NCBI RefSeq assembly: GCF_033170155.1
Contig: NZ_CP137079.1
Span: 2,666,001-2,730,000 of the forward strand
Length of the DNA: 64,000 nt
Reading direction: 5' to 3'
DNA from: Raineyella sp. W15-4
GTDB taxonomy: Bacteria > Actinomycetota > Actinomycetes > Propionibacteriales > Propionibacteriaceae
Part shown: positions 55,607 to 64,000 of the stretch, piece by piece
Layout: each line of letters starts with the position of its first letter
Position numbering within the stretch: position 1 is the stretch's first letter
Position numbers and translations under genes: made by a program
Notes under the pieces: generated by a model
Told to the model about the DNA's origin: nothing
Seen by the model: only the letters and a program-made list of their open reading frames with translations
Database searches by the model: none

Positions 55607-55936
55607 TCACTTGCCTCCTTGATGGAGCTGTTCCAGTCGTTCGGCGAGGAAGCTCCAGGTCCTCCAGAACTCTGCGAGGTAGTCCTGTCCCTTGGCGTTC
55701 AGGGAATAGACCTTGCGCGGCGGCCCCTTCTCCGAGGGGACCTTCTCCACGTCGACCAGGCCGCGCTGCTCGACCCTGACCAACAGCGCGTAGACGGTGC
55801 CCTCAGCGATGTCGGAGAAGCCCTGGTCCCGCAGCCACGCGGTGATCTCGTAGCCGTACGCGGGGCGTACGGACAGGATCGCGAGGACGATGCCCTCCAG
55901 GATTCCCTTGAGCATCTCCGTTGCCTGCTTGCCCAT
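55607..55936 (-). CDS. PadR-family transcriptional regulator
   Basis: A 109-aa winged-helix repressor: LKGILEGIVLAILSVRPAYG, YEITAWLRDQGFSDIAEGTV, YALLVRVEQRGLVDVEK, wing GPPRKVYSLNAKGQDYLAEF. As with other PadR-s1 regulators it should sense a drug-like ligand and repress the operon it heads. An inverted repeat lies just upstream. Confidence 0.9.
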   Translation of the reverse strand: MGKQATEMLKGILEGIVLAILSVRPAYGYEITAWLRDQGFSDIAEGTVYALLVRVEQRGLVDVEKVPSEKGPPRKVYSLNAKGQDYLAEFWRTWSFLAERLEQLHQGGK

Positions 55937-55955
55937 GGAGCACCACCTCCTGTCA

Positions 55956-55999
55956 CTACTCAGTCTTGCTGACTACCACTACATAGTAGCGCTGAGTAG
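55956..55999. promoter_or_regulatory. Inverted-repeat operator/promoter of the PadR operon
   Basis: CTACTCAG (55956-55963) and CTGAGTAG (55992-55999) are perfect 8-bp arms. Between them lies CTAC-ATA-GTAG, which on the minus strand supplies a TATGTAGT -10-like box. This fits autoregulation by PadR. The remainder of the 308-base gap to the old-yellow-enzyme start holds no further gene. Confidence 0.6.
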
Positions 56000-56244
56000 C
56001 TGACGGTCAAGACCCTCCGCCAGCGCCGGTCTCTCGACGACTCCGGGCGGCACGGCCACCAGCCACTTTCGTCACGACCCCCTTCAGCACAGCGCCTCCG
56101 GCCCCCCGTCAACAACAACTTGCAGACGCGGGATATCTGCGTAGGCTGGCTATCGTCGCGAGCGGGTAGGGCGACGACGCCCTGATGTCCACGCCAACAG
56201 AACGAGAACGTAGAACGCCCATCACTCCAAGGAGGACGCCCACG

Positions 56245-57378
56245 GTGGCTACCATGCTCTTCTCTCCCCTCACGGTGCCGACCCCGGACGGCGCGGGGCT
56301 GACGCTCCGCAACCGCACCGTCGTGGCGCCGATGTGCCAGTATGTCGTCGACGCGGAGGACGGGGTCCCGATCGACTGGCACCTCCAGCATCTCGGTTCC
56401 TTCGCCGCCGGCGGCTTCGGGATAGTGGTGACGGAGGCCACCGGGGTCGAGGCTCGGGGACGCATCACGCCCCGCGACCTGGGGCTCTACACCGACGAGC
56501 AGGAGCGGGCCCACGCCCGCATCGTCACCTTCGTCCACTCCCAGGGGGCGGCCGCGGCGGTGCAGCTCGGCCACGCCGGCGGCAAGGCGTCGACCTATCC
56601 CTGGCTGCCCGGCCAGCCGGACGCCACCATGCCCGAGGCCGACGGCGGGTGGCGGACCGTCGGCATGACCGCCCGTCCGGTGATGCCCGGACTCGATGCC
56701 CCCCAGCCCCTCGACCAGAACGGGATCGGGGAGGTGACGCGCGCGTTCGCCACCGCGGCCCGGCGGGCGGACGCCGCCGGCTACGACGCCATCCAGCTGC
56801 ACGGTGCCCACGGCTACCTGCTCCACCAGTCCCTCTCCCCCCTCACCAACACCCGCGAGGACGCCTACGGACGTGACGAGCGGGGTCGGACGCGGCTGGT
56901 GCGGGAGGTGGTCGACGCGGTGCGCGCGGTCTGGCCCGCACACAAGCCGCTCGGCATCCGGATCAGCGCCACCGACTGGGTGGACGGCGCCTGGGATGTC
57001 GAGGCCTCTGCCCGCCTGCTCCGCGAGCTGGTCACCGAGCACGGCGTCAGCTGGGTGGACGTGTCCTCCGGTGGACTCGGCGGCGGCGCCCGGATCCCGG
57101 TCGGATCCGGCTATCAGGTGCCGCTGGCGGCTCGGTTGACCGCGGCGTTGGCCGACACCGACGTCGTGATCAGCGTGGTCGGCCTGATCGAGGACGCCAC
57201 CCAGGCGGAGACGATCCTCGCCACCGGGCAAGCCCACGCCGTGTCCATCGGCCGGGCCGCCCTGCGCAACCCGCACTGGGCGGCCGCGGCGGCCGCGCGT
57301 CTGGGGGTGCCTGCCGGGGACCTTCCCAGCGCTCCCCAGTTCTGGCGGGCGAACTGGCGCATCGCCGCGGACCGGTGA
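56245..57378 (+). CDS. NADH:flavin oxidoreductase (old yellow enzyme, YqjM class)
   Basis: A 377-aa FMN TIM barrel: RNRTVVAPMCQYVVDAEDG (Cys of the YqjM group), QLGHAGGKAST, IQLHGAHGYLLHQSLSPLTN (His/His substrate ligands) and VSIGRAALRNPHW. It reduces activated C=C bonds of electrophiles with NAD(P)H. GTG 56245 is chosen because AAGGAGG lies 9 bases upstream; ATG 56254 is an alternative. It diverges from the PadR operon. Confidence 0.9.
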   Translation: MATMLFSPLTVPTPDGAGLTLRNRTVVAPMCQYVVDAEDGVPIDWHLQHLGSFAAGGFGIVVTEATGVEARGRITPRDLGLYTDEQERAHARIVTFVHSQGAAAAVQLGHAGGKASTYPWLPGQPDATMPEADGGWRTVGMTARPVMPGLDAPQPLDQNGIGEVTRAFATAARRADAAGYDAIQLHGAHGYLLHQSLSPLTNTREDAYGRDERGRTRLVREVVDAVRAVWPAHKPLGIRISATDWVDGAWDVEASARLLRELVTEHGVSWVDVSSGGLGGGARIPVGSGYQVPLAARLTAALADTDVVISVVGLIEDATQAETILATGQAHAVSIGRAALRNPHWAAAAAARLGVPAGDLPSAPQFWRANWRIAADR

Positions 57379-57447
57379 GCGCGGGACAGCCGAGCTGCCG
57401 CACTGCTCACCGCGAAGTCCCACCGCAGGGGCGCCGCACCGACGGCC

Positions 57448-57855
57448 TCAGGCCAACGGCAGCAGTCCTCGGGCGGCGAAGACCTTGCGCGCAACGGCGA
57501 CCGCATTGAGTGCGCGCGGAAAGCCGCAGTAGACCGAAGCGTGCAGGAATGCCTCGATGATCTGGTGCGGCGTCAGCCCGACGTTCAGGGACGCGCCGAT
57601 ATGCACTTCCAGTTGCGGCTCGCAGCCCCCGAGCGCGGTGAGCATCCCCAGGGTGACGAGCTGTCGTTCACGGGGTTGCAGGTCGGGTCGGGCGTAGATG
57701 TCGCCGAAACCCCAGGCGACGATCTGGTGTCCCAGCTCGGGCGCGATGTCGGCCAGCGCGTCGATCACCTTCGCCCCGGCCTCGCCGTCGATGGCGTCCA
57801 GGACCTGCCTGCCCGCCGCGAATCGTTCGTCCCGCAGGGTGTCCGTCTCAGTCAT
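57448..57855 (-). CDS. Carboxymuconolactone decarboxylase family protein
   Basis: A 135-aa helical protein: LQPRERQLVTLGMLTALGGC, LEVHIGASLNVGLTPHQIIE, AFLHASVYCGFPRALNA. This is the gamma-carboxymuconolactone-decarboxylase-like fold; no other protocatechuate genes are nearby, so it is more likely a detoxification or AhpD-related protein. It lacks the AhpD C-x-x-C motif. It lies 37 bases after merR and is probably co-transcribed with it. Confidence 0.85.
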   Translation of the reverse strand: MTETDTLRDERFAAGRQVLDAIDGEAGAKVIDALADIAPELGHQIVAWGFGDIYARPDLQPRERQLVTLGMLTALGGCEPQLEVHIGASLNVGLTPHQIIEAFLHASVYCGFPRALNAVAVARKVFAARGLLPLA

Positions 57856-57872
57856 CTGTGTCTCCGTTCCTT

Positions 57873-57910
57873 GTTATCGGTGTCGGTCATCGTTATCGGT
57901 GTCGGTCATC
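57873..57910. repeat. 19-bp tandem duplication across the merR stop codon
   Basis: The same 19 bases (GTTATCGGTGTCGGTCATC) occur at 57873-57891 and 57892-57910. The merR stop lies at the border of the two copies, so the duplication created extra coding-like sequence between merR and the next gene. Confidence 0.85.
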
Positions 57911-58327
57911 CGTGTCTCGGTCACCCGTGGCCGGATCCACCTCGGTATCGGCGAGCAGCTGCCGGTAGGTCTCGACCTTGGCCCGCAGCGCCCGTTCATG
58001 TTCGCGCAGCGTGGCGAGCTGCTCGCGCAGGCGTTCGTGGTGCGCGGCCAGGAGCTCCAGACGGGCGCGGAGCGATGCGTCGCCCTCGGCGCGTAGCTCC
58101 GCGTACTCACGCATCCGCGCTATCGGCATGCCCGTCTCCCGTAGCCTCAGCAGGAACCGGAGCCACTCCACGTCCCCGGGCTGGTACCGGCGGTGGTTGC
58201 CACCGTTGCGGGTCACCGGCCGGATCAGGCCGGCGCGTTCGTAGTAGCGCAGGGTGTGGCCCGAGACACCGGTCGCCGCTGCCATCTCCGCCACGCTGAG
58301 CCCTTCGGGGTCTCGCTGCTCGCTCAC
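57893..58327 (-). CDS. MerR-family transcriptional regulator
   Basis: 144 aa: HTH SVAEMAAATGVSGHTLRYYE, wing RNGGNHRRYQPGDVEWLRFL, MPIARMREYAELRAEGDASL and a long dimerisation coiled coil. There are no cysteines near the C terminus, so it is not a thiol or metal sensor of the classical type; it resembles regulators of aldehyde/oxidoreductase genes. GTG 58327 lies 6 bases after the -10 box of the promoter at 58334-58364. Confidence 0.88.
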   Translation of the reverse strand: MSEQRDPEGLSVAEMAAATGVSGHTLRYYERAGLIRPVTRNGGNHRRYQPGDVEWLRFLLRLRETGMPIARMREYAELRAEGDASLRARLELLAAHHERLREQLATLREHERALRAKVETYRQLLADTEVDPATGDRDTDDRHR

Positions 58328-58333
58328 GGATCC

Positions 58334-58364
58334 ACCGTAGGACTTCGAGTGCACTCGAAGTCCA
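58334..58364 (-). promoter_or_regulatory. MerR-type promoter: 24-bp palindrome within a 19-bp spacer
   Basis: On the minus strand -35 TGGACT (58364-58359) and -10 TACGGT (58339-58334) are separated by exactly 19 bases, the long spacer typical of MerR-activated promoters. The spacer lies within a perfect 24-bp palindrome at 58340-58363, arms GGACTTCGAGTG and CACTCGAAGTCC. The merR GTG follows, so the regulator controls itself and the downstream decarboxylase-like gene. Confidence 0.75.
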
Positions 58365-58385
58365 GCGTCGATCTGCGCGGCGGGG

Positions 58386-59150
58386 CTACTCGACCGATCC
58401 CGGAGCGTCCACGGATCGGCCGCCGGCGCGGTCCTTCGCGACACTGCCGGCTGGGGACACGCGACCGAGCGGATCTGCCCCCTGGTCCACCGCGGTGCCC
58501 CGCGCCAGACCCCGCGCCAGACCAGCGATCACGAACTCCACCTTGCGGTCCAGCCAGGCCCGGCCGACCCAGGACTCGTCGGGCGGCAGGACCGCATCCG
58601 GGGTGACGTCGGCGAAGCGTTCCCGGGCCGCGTCCAGCCCCCGGCGACCATCCTTCCCGACCGTACGGAACGTGGACACACTGATGTGGGTCAGAATGGC
58701 CAGGTCACCGACGAAATCCAGCCCGAACAGGGCCTCATCCTCCGACAGTCCCTGCCCTACCAGAGCATCGATCAGGGCCCGCATCCCCCGCTGGACGTGC
58801 ACGTGCGCCCCGGGCACCCGCAGCAGGGTGAGGTCGAGGCCCGGATACTCCTCGAACAGCTGCCAGCAGGCCTCGGCCCACGCCCGCAACTGATCGGCCC
58901 ACGACAACTGTGAGTCTGGCCAGCGCAGCGACTCGGCCGCCCGGTCCAGACAGGACGACACGATGGCGTCGCGGGAGTCGAACAACCGGTAGATGGCGGC
59001 TGCGGTGACCCCGGCCCGGGCTGACACCTGTCGTACGGTGAACCGGTCGATCCCGATCTCCAGAGCTGCGCTGACCACGTCATCGGCGGAGAACGAGGGC
59101 TTCGGGCCGGTGCGCCGGCCGGCCCGGATCAGGTATTGCCGGTCGGCCAC
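58386..59150 (-). CDS. TetR-family transcriptional regulator
   Basis: 254 aa. The HTH is FSADDVVSAALEIGIDRFTV and RQVSARAGVTAAAIYRLFDS, and the ligand domain follows (LDLTLLRVPGAHVHVQRGMR). It is encoded 31 bases downstream of the ABC-exporter-like gene in the same direction, so it is the last gene of the right-edge transporter operon and probably its regulator. Confidence 0.88.
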   Translation of the reverse strand: MADRQYLIRAGRRTGPKPSFSADDVVSAALEIGIDRFTVRQVSARAGVTAAAIYRLFDSRDAIVSSCLDRAAESLRWPDSQLSWADQLRAWAEACWQLFEEYPGLDLTLLRVPGAHVHVQRGMRALIDALVGQGLSEDEALFGLDFVGDLAILTHISVSTFRTVGKDGRRGLDAARERFADVTPDAVLPPDESWVGRAWLDRKVEFVIAGLARGLARGTAVDQGADPLGRVSPAGSVAKDRAGGRSVDAPGSVE

Positions 59151-59181
59151 TCGAAGCCCTCTCCTCGCCGGTCGGTGCTCC

Positions 59182-60984
59182 TCAGACGAGCTGCCAGGCT
59201 GCTGCCCTGGACCGCTCCTCCCAGAAGCGCCGGTACTGTCCCTCCTGTTCTACCAGCTCGTCGTGAGTGCCGCGTTGCGCGACCCGTCCGTCCGGGCCCA
59301 GCACGATGATCTGGTCAGCACTGCGGATGGTGTCCAGCTTGTGGGCGATCACCAGCACCGTCGAGCGCGCCCGCAGCTCCTCCAGGGAGGCCACCACGTG
59401 GCTCTCGTTCTCCGGGTCCAGGGAGCTGGTCGCCTCGTCCAGCAGCACGATCGGCGCCTGCTTGAGCAGTGCCCGGGCGACCGACACCCGCTGACGTTCG
59501 CCGCCCGACAGGGCGCGGCCGCCCTCGCCGACCCGGGTCTGCCAGCCGTGCGGCAGCCGATCGACGATCTCGCCCACACCGGCCGCTTCAGCGGCCCTAC
59601 GCACCTCGGCGTCGCCGGCCTGCGGGTTGCCGACCCGGATATTGGCCTCCAAGGTGTCGTCGAAGAGGTAGACGTCCTGGAACACCATGGACAGCTGCCG
59701 CATCAGGTCCTCGGTGGTCAGCTGGCGTACGTCGGTCCCGCCGACCCGCACCTCACCGGAGTCGACATCCCAGAATCGGGCGACCAACCGGGCGATGGTG
59801 GTCTTGCCACTGCCCGAGGGACCCACCAGCGCGCAGGTCGACCGGGCCGGCACCTGGATATCGATGCCCTGCAGGACCGGCACTGCGGGGTCGTAGCCGA
59901 AGCGTACGCCGATCAGCTCGATGGTGCCCGGGGTGGGCTGGGTGGCCGACTGCGGCGGTTCGGGCAGGGGCGCCACGTCGAGCACCGCGTCGACACCGTC
60001 CATCATGGCCCGGCGTTCCTCCAGCCCGAGCAGCTGACTCGACATCGCGTCAAGGCTCTGGGTGAAGCGCAGGCAGATGCCGATGAAGGCGATGGTCTGC
60101 AGCGGTCCGAGGGCGGCCCCCAGGGCGAGCCGGCCAGTGAGCACGGTCAGCGTTACCACCACGATCTGGGTCATCGCCCCGTGCAGCGCGTTGGCGAGGG
60201 CCCCCCACCACAGGTTGCGGGCACCCACCTGCCGGGATTCCTCGTTGGCCCGTTGCAGTTCGGGGTAGTCGGCTCCGCAGCCGCACGAGCGCAGGGCCCC
60301 CTGGCAGCGGGCGAACTCCACGATCCGGTCGGAGAGTTCCTCCTCGACCGGTTCCAGCAGCTGTCGGCCGTGATCCAGAATCCGGGTGGCCGCCACCAGC
60401 AGAACGGCATAGACCGGGACCGCGACGAGGAGGGCGGACCCAAGCCGCCAGTCCCAGATGAAGGCACCGGCGGTGAGGACCAGCACAGCGACGGCGTTCG
60501 TCACCACCGGGGCGAACATGTGGGCCAGGCTTTCTCCGAGCCGCAACATCTGGCTGCTCACCATCCGGGCGAGCGTCCCGGCGATCGACCCGCGGAACCA
60601 TCCCAACGGCGCCCGGGCGACCTGCTCGCCCAGCAGACGCCCACAGGTGGTCATCAGATCCAGCGCCACCCGGTAGCCGACGATCGCCAGGACGTACTGC
60701 ACCACGGCGGCCACCACGGCCAGTACCCCGACCACGATCAGCCAGCCGGGCAGCCGCAGTCCCCACCACGGCTCGCCACTCGCCAACGCCGAGGACGCCG
60801 GCATCAGGCTCACCAGGGCGGCCCCTTCGATCAGACCGGCAGCAGAGGAGAGCAGCACGGTCCGGGCCATCCCGGCCCGGCCGGCAGACGACAGCAGCCT
60901 GGTCATCCGGATCAGCAACGGGCTGCGGGATGGGTGGGCGGTGATCGTCCGGGCCGCGGCATCCGTCGCGATATCGGTAGTCAT
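59182..60984 (-). CDS. ABC transporter ATPase/permease (IrtB/YbtQ-like half-transporter)
   Basis: A 600-aa exporter-fold half-transporter: six helices (about 20-310) and a nucleotide domain with Walker A LVGPSGSGKTTIARLV, signature RALSGGERQRVSVARALL and Walker B IVLLDEATSSLDPEN. The closest functional analogues are the YbtPQ, IrtAB and EqbKL pairs, which despite the exporter fold import iron-siderophore complexes. One base separates its ATG from the stop of its partner. Confidence 0.87.
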   Translation of the reverse strand: MTTDIATDAAARTITAHPSRSPLLIRMTRLLSSAGRAGMARTVLLSSAAGLIEGAALVSLMPASSALASGEPWWGLRLPGWLIVVGVLAVVAAVVQYVLAIVGYRVALDLMTTCGRLLGEQVARAPLGWFRGSIAGTLARMVSSQMLRLGESLAHMFAPVVTNAVAVLVLTAGAFIWDWRLGSALLVAVPVYAVLLVAATRILDHGRQLLEPVEEELSDRIVEFARCQGALRSCGCGADYPELQRANEESRQVGARNLWWGALANALHGAMTQIVVVTLTVLTGRLALGAALGPLQTIAFIGICLRFTQSLDAMSSQLLGLEERRAMMDGVDAVLDVAPLPEPPQSATQPTPGTIELIGVRFGYDPAVPVLQGIDIQVPARSTCALVGPSGSGKTTIARLVARFWDVDSGEVRVGGTDVRQLTTEDLMRQLSMVFQDVYLFDDTLEANIRVGNPQAGDAEVRRAAEAAGVGEIVDRLPHGWQTRVGEGGRALSGGERQRVSVARALLKQAPIVLLDEATSSLDPENESHVVASLEELRARSTVLVIAHKLDTIRSADQIIVLGPDGRVAQRGTHDELVEQEGQYRRFWEERSRAAAWQLV

Positions 60985-60985
60985 C

Positions 60986-62890
60986 TCAGTTCTCCGTGAT
61001 CGGGTCGGCGGCGGACGTGTCGGCAGGCGTCGGGCCGGCAGGGGCATCGAGAGTGGCCGTCCCGGAGGTGGCTCGTTCCCACATCGCCCGGTAGTGCGGT
61101 TCGTCGGCGAGCTCGGTGTGGGTACCGTGGGCCACCACGCGGCCGCGGTCGAGTACGACGATCTGGTCAGCGCCGCGCACCGAGGCCGGCCGGTGGGCGA
61201 TGACCAGGACCGTACGACCGACGACGAGCCGGTCGATGGCCTCCTGGATGAGCGCCTCGGACTCCGGATCGGTGAAGGCTGTCGCCTCATCGAGGATCAG
61301 CACCGGGGCGTCGGCGATCAGGGCCCGGGCGATCGCGACGCGCTGGGACTGTCCGCCCGACAGGGACATGTCCTCGCCGAGGACGGTGTCGTAGCCGTCC
61401 GGCAGCGCCACGATCTCGTCGTGGATCCGGGCAGCGCGTGCTGCCTCCTCGATCTCGGCATCGGTCGCCCCGGGCCGGGCCAGAGCGATATTGGCCCGGA
61501 TCGAGGTACGCAGCAGCTGCGGGTCCTGCAGCACGAAGGCGACCCGTCGGTACAGCTCCTCGGTGGTGATCCGGCGCAGATCCACCCCGCCCAGCAGCAC
61601 CCGGCCGCCGGCGGGGTCGTTGAAACGGGCCAGCAGGGTGGCGATCGTCGACTTGCCCGATCCGGACGGGCCGATCAGGGCGGTGACGGTGCCCTCGGCA
61701 AGCTCCAGGCTCACGTCGTCGGCCGCCACGGTGTCGCCGTAGCTGAAGCTGACGTGGTCGAACACGACGTCGTGCGAGGCCGGGGTCCGGGGGTGGGCCG
61801 GTTCGGCCAGCATCGGGGTGTCGAGGACAGCGACCAGCCGCAAAGCAGCCGCCCCGGCCAGTTGGTAGGCCCATGAGGTGTTGCCGAGCACCATCATGGT
61901 CGCCGGCAGTACCAGGGCGATCAGGGTGGTGGTCAGCACCTCAGCCGGGGTGACCCAACCGCCGGCGGCCAGCGCAGCACCACCGCCCAGGTTGACCAGC
62001 ACCAGCACCGGCGGGGCGATCACCGCGGTGGCGATGGCCGAACTACGCAACAGCGGACCGACCCAGGCCAGGTAGAACTCGCCGAACTCCTGGTTGGCGC
62101 GCAAGTAGCGCCCATGTGCCTCCCCGACCCGGCCGAAGGCCTTGACCACGGTGATGCCGCTGACGAACTCGACCATCGTCGACGAGATCCGGGCCAGACG
62201 GACGTCCATCTCGGCGGTCTTGACGCCCATCCCGCGCATCGTCCAGGCATAGATCGCCACGTAGATCGGCAGGGTGCCGATGGCCAGCAGTCCCAACCGC
62301 CAGTCGACCACGAAGGCGTACGCCAACAGGGCGATCGGCATCACCACGGCCGCAGTCGATTCGACCGGCTGGTGGGCGACCAGCGTGTGCAACGTGGCGG
62401 TGTCGTCCTGCACCGCGCTGCGCACCCGGCCGGAGGTGGTGGCGCTGAACCACGACAGTGGCGCACGACCGAGCACGTCGAGAATGTCGTGCCGCAGCAC
62501 CGCGCTGAGCTTCACATCAGCGAAGTGGGTGACCAGCAGGGCGACGTAGTACAGGGTGAGTCGGGCGACAAAGGTGCCGACCAGGACCATCAGGACGGCA
62601 CTCACCCGGTCAGCGTCCGGCGGGCTCCCGGCGGCCCATGCGCGCAGCAGGACATCGCCCAGCTGGACCAGGGCGATGTAGGGGGCGATGGCCAGCACGG
62701 CCGACAGCCCCGCCAGGATCCGGCCGATCAGCAGGCGGGTGGCGATCGGCCGGGTGAGCCGGGCCAGGGCCCGGGCGCCCTCGCGGTGGCGGTCGGCGGC
62801 ACCGGCAGCGGCCTCGTCAACCGGTGGCGCGGCGGGAGACGGATGATCGGATCGGCTCGGCGGAACGGTGGAGAGGGTATCAACGCCCAT
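60986..62890 (-). CDS. ABC transporter ATPase/permease (IrtA/YbtP-like half-transporter)
   Basis: 634 aa: a Pro/Ala-rich N terminus, six helices (about 50-340) and a nucleotide domain with Walker A LIGPSGSGKSTIATLL, signature [18 protein letters not shown], Walker B VLILDEATAFTDPESEALIQ. Walker B carries A-F-T-D, which departs from the usual S-A-L-D and is often seen in the YbtP group. No siderophore-interacting reductase domain is fused. Heterodimer partner of the next gene. Confidence 0.87.
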   Translation of the reverse strand: MGVDTLSTVPPSRSDHPSPAAPPVDEAAAGAADRHREGARALARLTRPIATRLLIGRILAGLSAVLAIAPYIALVQLGDVLLRAWAAGSPPDADRVSAVLMVLVGTFVARLTLYYVALLVTHFADVKLSAVLRHDILDVLGRAPLSWFSATTSGRVRSAVQDDTATLHTLVAHQPVESTAAVVMPIALLAYAFVVDWRLGLLAIGTLPIYVAIYAWTMRGMGVKTAEMDVRLARISSTMVEFVSGITVVKAFGRVGEAHGRYLRANQEFGEFYLAWVGPLLRSSAIATAVIAPPVLVLVNLGGGAALAAGGWVTPAEVLTTTLIALVLPATMMVLGNTSWAYQLAGAAALRLVAVLDTPMLAEPAHPRTPASHDVVFDHVSFSYGDTVAADDVSLELAEGTVTALIGPSGSGKSTIATLLARFNDPAGGRVLLGGVDLRRITTEELYRRVAFVLQDPQLLRTSIRANIALARPGATDAEIEEAARAARIHDEIVALPDGYDTVLGEDMSLSGGQSQRVAIARALIADAPVLILDEATAFTDPESEALIQEAIDRLVVGRTVLVIAHRPASVRGADQIVVLDRGRVVAHGTHTELADEPHYRAMWERATSGTATLDAPAGPTPADTSAADPITEN

Positions 62891-64000
62891 GGCGTACGTC
62901 CTTCCGTGGCAGGTGCGGCTCCGAGCGGTCCCCGGAGTCCAGTAGGGGCAGCGTGGTGATGGTGTCGGCGCAGGCGGCGATGAGTTCGGGGTCGTGGGTG
63001 ATCACGATGACGACCACGCCGGTGCCGGCCAGGGTCTGCAGGTGGCCGGCGACGGCCTGCAGATGGCGGCGGTCCACGCCGGAGGTCGGCTCGTCGAAGA
63101 TGTAGAAGCGACGCCGGCAGGCCATCGCCGAGGCCACCACCAGCCGCTGCTTCTGTCCACCCGACAGGGACAGCGGGTGACGGTCCGCCAGGTCCGCCAG
63201 GCCGAAGTCGGCCAGCAGGCCGTCCACGTCGACCTCGGCCGCCCCGGCGGGACGCATGCCGACGACGAGTTCCTTGGCCACGGTCTCGGCGAAGAGCTGG
63301 CGGTGCACGTCCTGCATCACCAGGTAGCCCTGCCGCAGCCGCTCCCGGGTCGAGACGGTCCGGCCGTCCAGCCGGATGGTGGCACCGCGCCCGGGCTCGA
63401 CGAGCCCGCAGAGGATCCGGGCGAGGGTGGTCTTGCCCGCACCGTTGACACCGCGCAGGACGTTGACCACACCGGGGGCGAAGGCCATCTGCTCGATGTC
63501 GAGCACCGCCCGCCCGTGGAAGCCGTGGCGGAGGTTCTCGACCACCAGCCCGCCCTGTCCCGACTCGGCCGGACGGTCCGGTGGCGACACCGGCTTCCGG
63601 GTCGTCCGCAGTCCCATCGTGTCCAGCCGGTCCTCGGGCAGGGCGAAGAGCTCGGTGCCGGTGAAACGGTGACGACAGCGTCCGGCCGCCATCACCAGCA
63701 CGTCGTCGACCAGACCGCGCAGGAAGTACAGCCGGTGCTCGGCGATCACCACGGCGTGTCCGGTGGCGCGCAGCCGGCCGATCAGCGCGGCCACGTCGGC
63801 GACGCCCTCCTGGTCCAGGTTGGCGGTCGGCTCATCGAACAGCACCAGCGGCGGCGCAGCGGTCAGGGCCGCGGCGCAGGCGGCCCGCTGCAGCTCCCCG
63901 CCCGACAGCGCCGAGACGGGTCGGTCGAGGAGGTGGCCGGCCCCCAGTTCGTCGGCGGTGGCGAGAATCCGGCGGTGGATGTCGGCCGGGTCATCGCCGC
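62880..64000 (-). CDS. Dual ATP-binding ECF-type ABC subunit (runs off right edge)
   Basis: Two ABC domains in one chain. The first is visible from its signature SALSGGELQRAACAAAL, Walker B LVLFDEPTANLDQEG and H-loop VVIAEHRLYFLRG; the second is complete: [56 protein letters not shown] and VIVITHDPELI. This matches EcfA1-EcfA2 fusions of energy-coupling-factor importers. The N terminus and probably the S and T components lie beyond 64000. It overlaps the following half-transporter gene by 11 bases. An ECF module beside an IrtAB-like pair recalls metallophore uptake loci such as equibactin. Confidence 0.85.
   Translation of the reverse strand, partial: GDDPADIHRRILATADELGAGHLLDRPVSALSGGELQRAACAAALTAAPPLVLFDEPTANLDQEGVADVAALIGRLRATGHAVVIAEHRLYFLRGLVDDVLVMAAGRCRHRFTGTELFALPEDRLDTMGLRTTRKPVSPPDRPAESGQGGLVVENLRHGFHGRAVLDIEQMAFAPGVVNVLRGVNGAGKTTLARILCGLVEPGRGATIRLDGRTVSTRERLRQGYLVMQDVHRQLFAETVAKELVVGMRPAGAAEVDVDGLLADFGLADLADRHPLSLSGGQKQRLVVASAMACRRRFYIFDEPTSGVDRRHLQAVAGHLQTLAGTGVVVIVITHDPELIAACADTITTLPLLDSGDRSEPHLPRKDVRHGR

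Overview
The window is chromosomal DNA from a high-GC actinobacterium. Supporting signs are the mycothiol S-conjugate amidase, GreA, short-chain Z-isoprenyl synthase, PhoH/PIN and DUF4307/DUF4245 families, many GTG starts, and many genes whose start codon lies 6-7 bases after a TANNNT box (leaderless transcripts). Family content would fit a Propionibacteriaceae-like organism, but this is a guess. The order ispH-xseA-xseB ... phoH - Z-isoprenyl synthase - hemolysin III - DUF255 protein ... mca - DUF4307 - greA matches, from memory, the Mycobacterium tuberculosis stretch Rv1110-Rv1080c, so 1-21000 is mostly a conserved core backbone with insertions.

Layout. 1-7034: isoprenoid and exonuclease VII genes, then a thiamine cluster (thiO-thiS-thiG-thiF/moeB on the minus strand behind a TPP riboswitch, thiE divergent). 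7076-21026: cell-wall lytic enzyme, PhoH, lipid-carrier synthase, hemolysin III, DUF255, a DUF2786/metallohydrolase pair, an amino-acid ABC importer with a fused binding protein and permease, mca, greA. 21116-33534: envelope and housekeeping genes (adhesin-like beta protein, AI-2E-type permease, MFS, ung, nitrobindin, alcohol dehydrogenase, msrA), an ABC exporter followed by a two-component system, and a lipoprotein polysaccharide deacetylase.

33535-36250 is a visibly lower-GC island with degenerate sequence at its edges and a compact minus-strand operon at 34082-35565. The operon has a TTGACA promoter with an overlapping inverted repeat, a 169-aa unknown protein, a 39-aa peptide with the symmetric pattern CX3CX3C-X12-CX3CX3C (1 base after the preceding stop, very strong ribosome binding site), a Tat-exported 141-aa beta-rich protein and a 91-aa helical protein. 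I recognise none of these and consider it the best candidate for an undescribed system, possibly a disulfide-stapled helical-hairpin peptide with accessory proteins.

36185-46726: pntAB transhydrogenase with a possible leader peptide and hairpin, a phosphoribosyltransferase, GNAT, an orphan D12 adenine methyltransferase, a YpfJ-like metallopeptidase, a Bax1-like membrane protein, a shikimate-dehydrogenase-like enzyme, and an alkylation-repair cluster (tag, sigma factor, ogt, small helical protein). 47032-64000 is an accessory and regulatory region: a large LuxR-type regulator, an unusual sigma factor fused to a zinc-finger-like motif, membrane segments and a Pro-rich tail, GyrI-like and VOC proteins, the OhrR/Ohr peroxide pair, a CPBP protease, a PadR-DUF1048-DrrAB drug-exporter operon, an old yellow enzyme, MerR plus carboxymuconolactone-decarboxylase, and at the right edge TetR with two YbtPQ/IrtAB-like ABC proteins and a dual-ATPase ECF-type subunit (probable metal-chelate uptake). 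No tRNA, rRNA, CRISPR array, intact insertion sequence or replication origin was seen.
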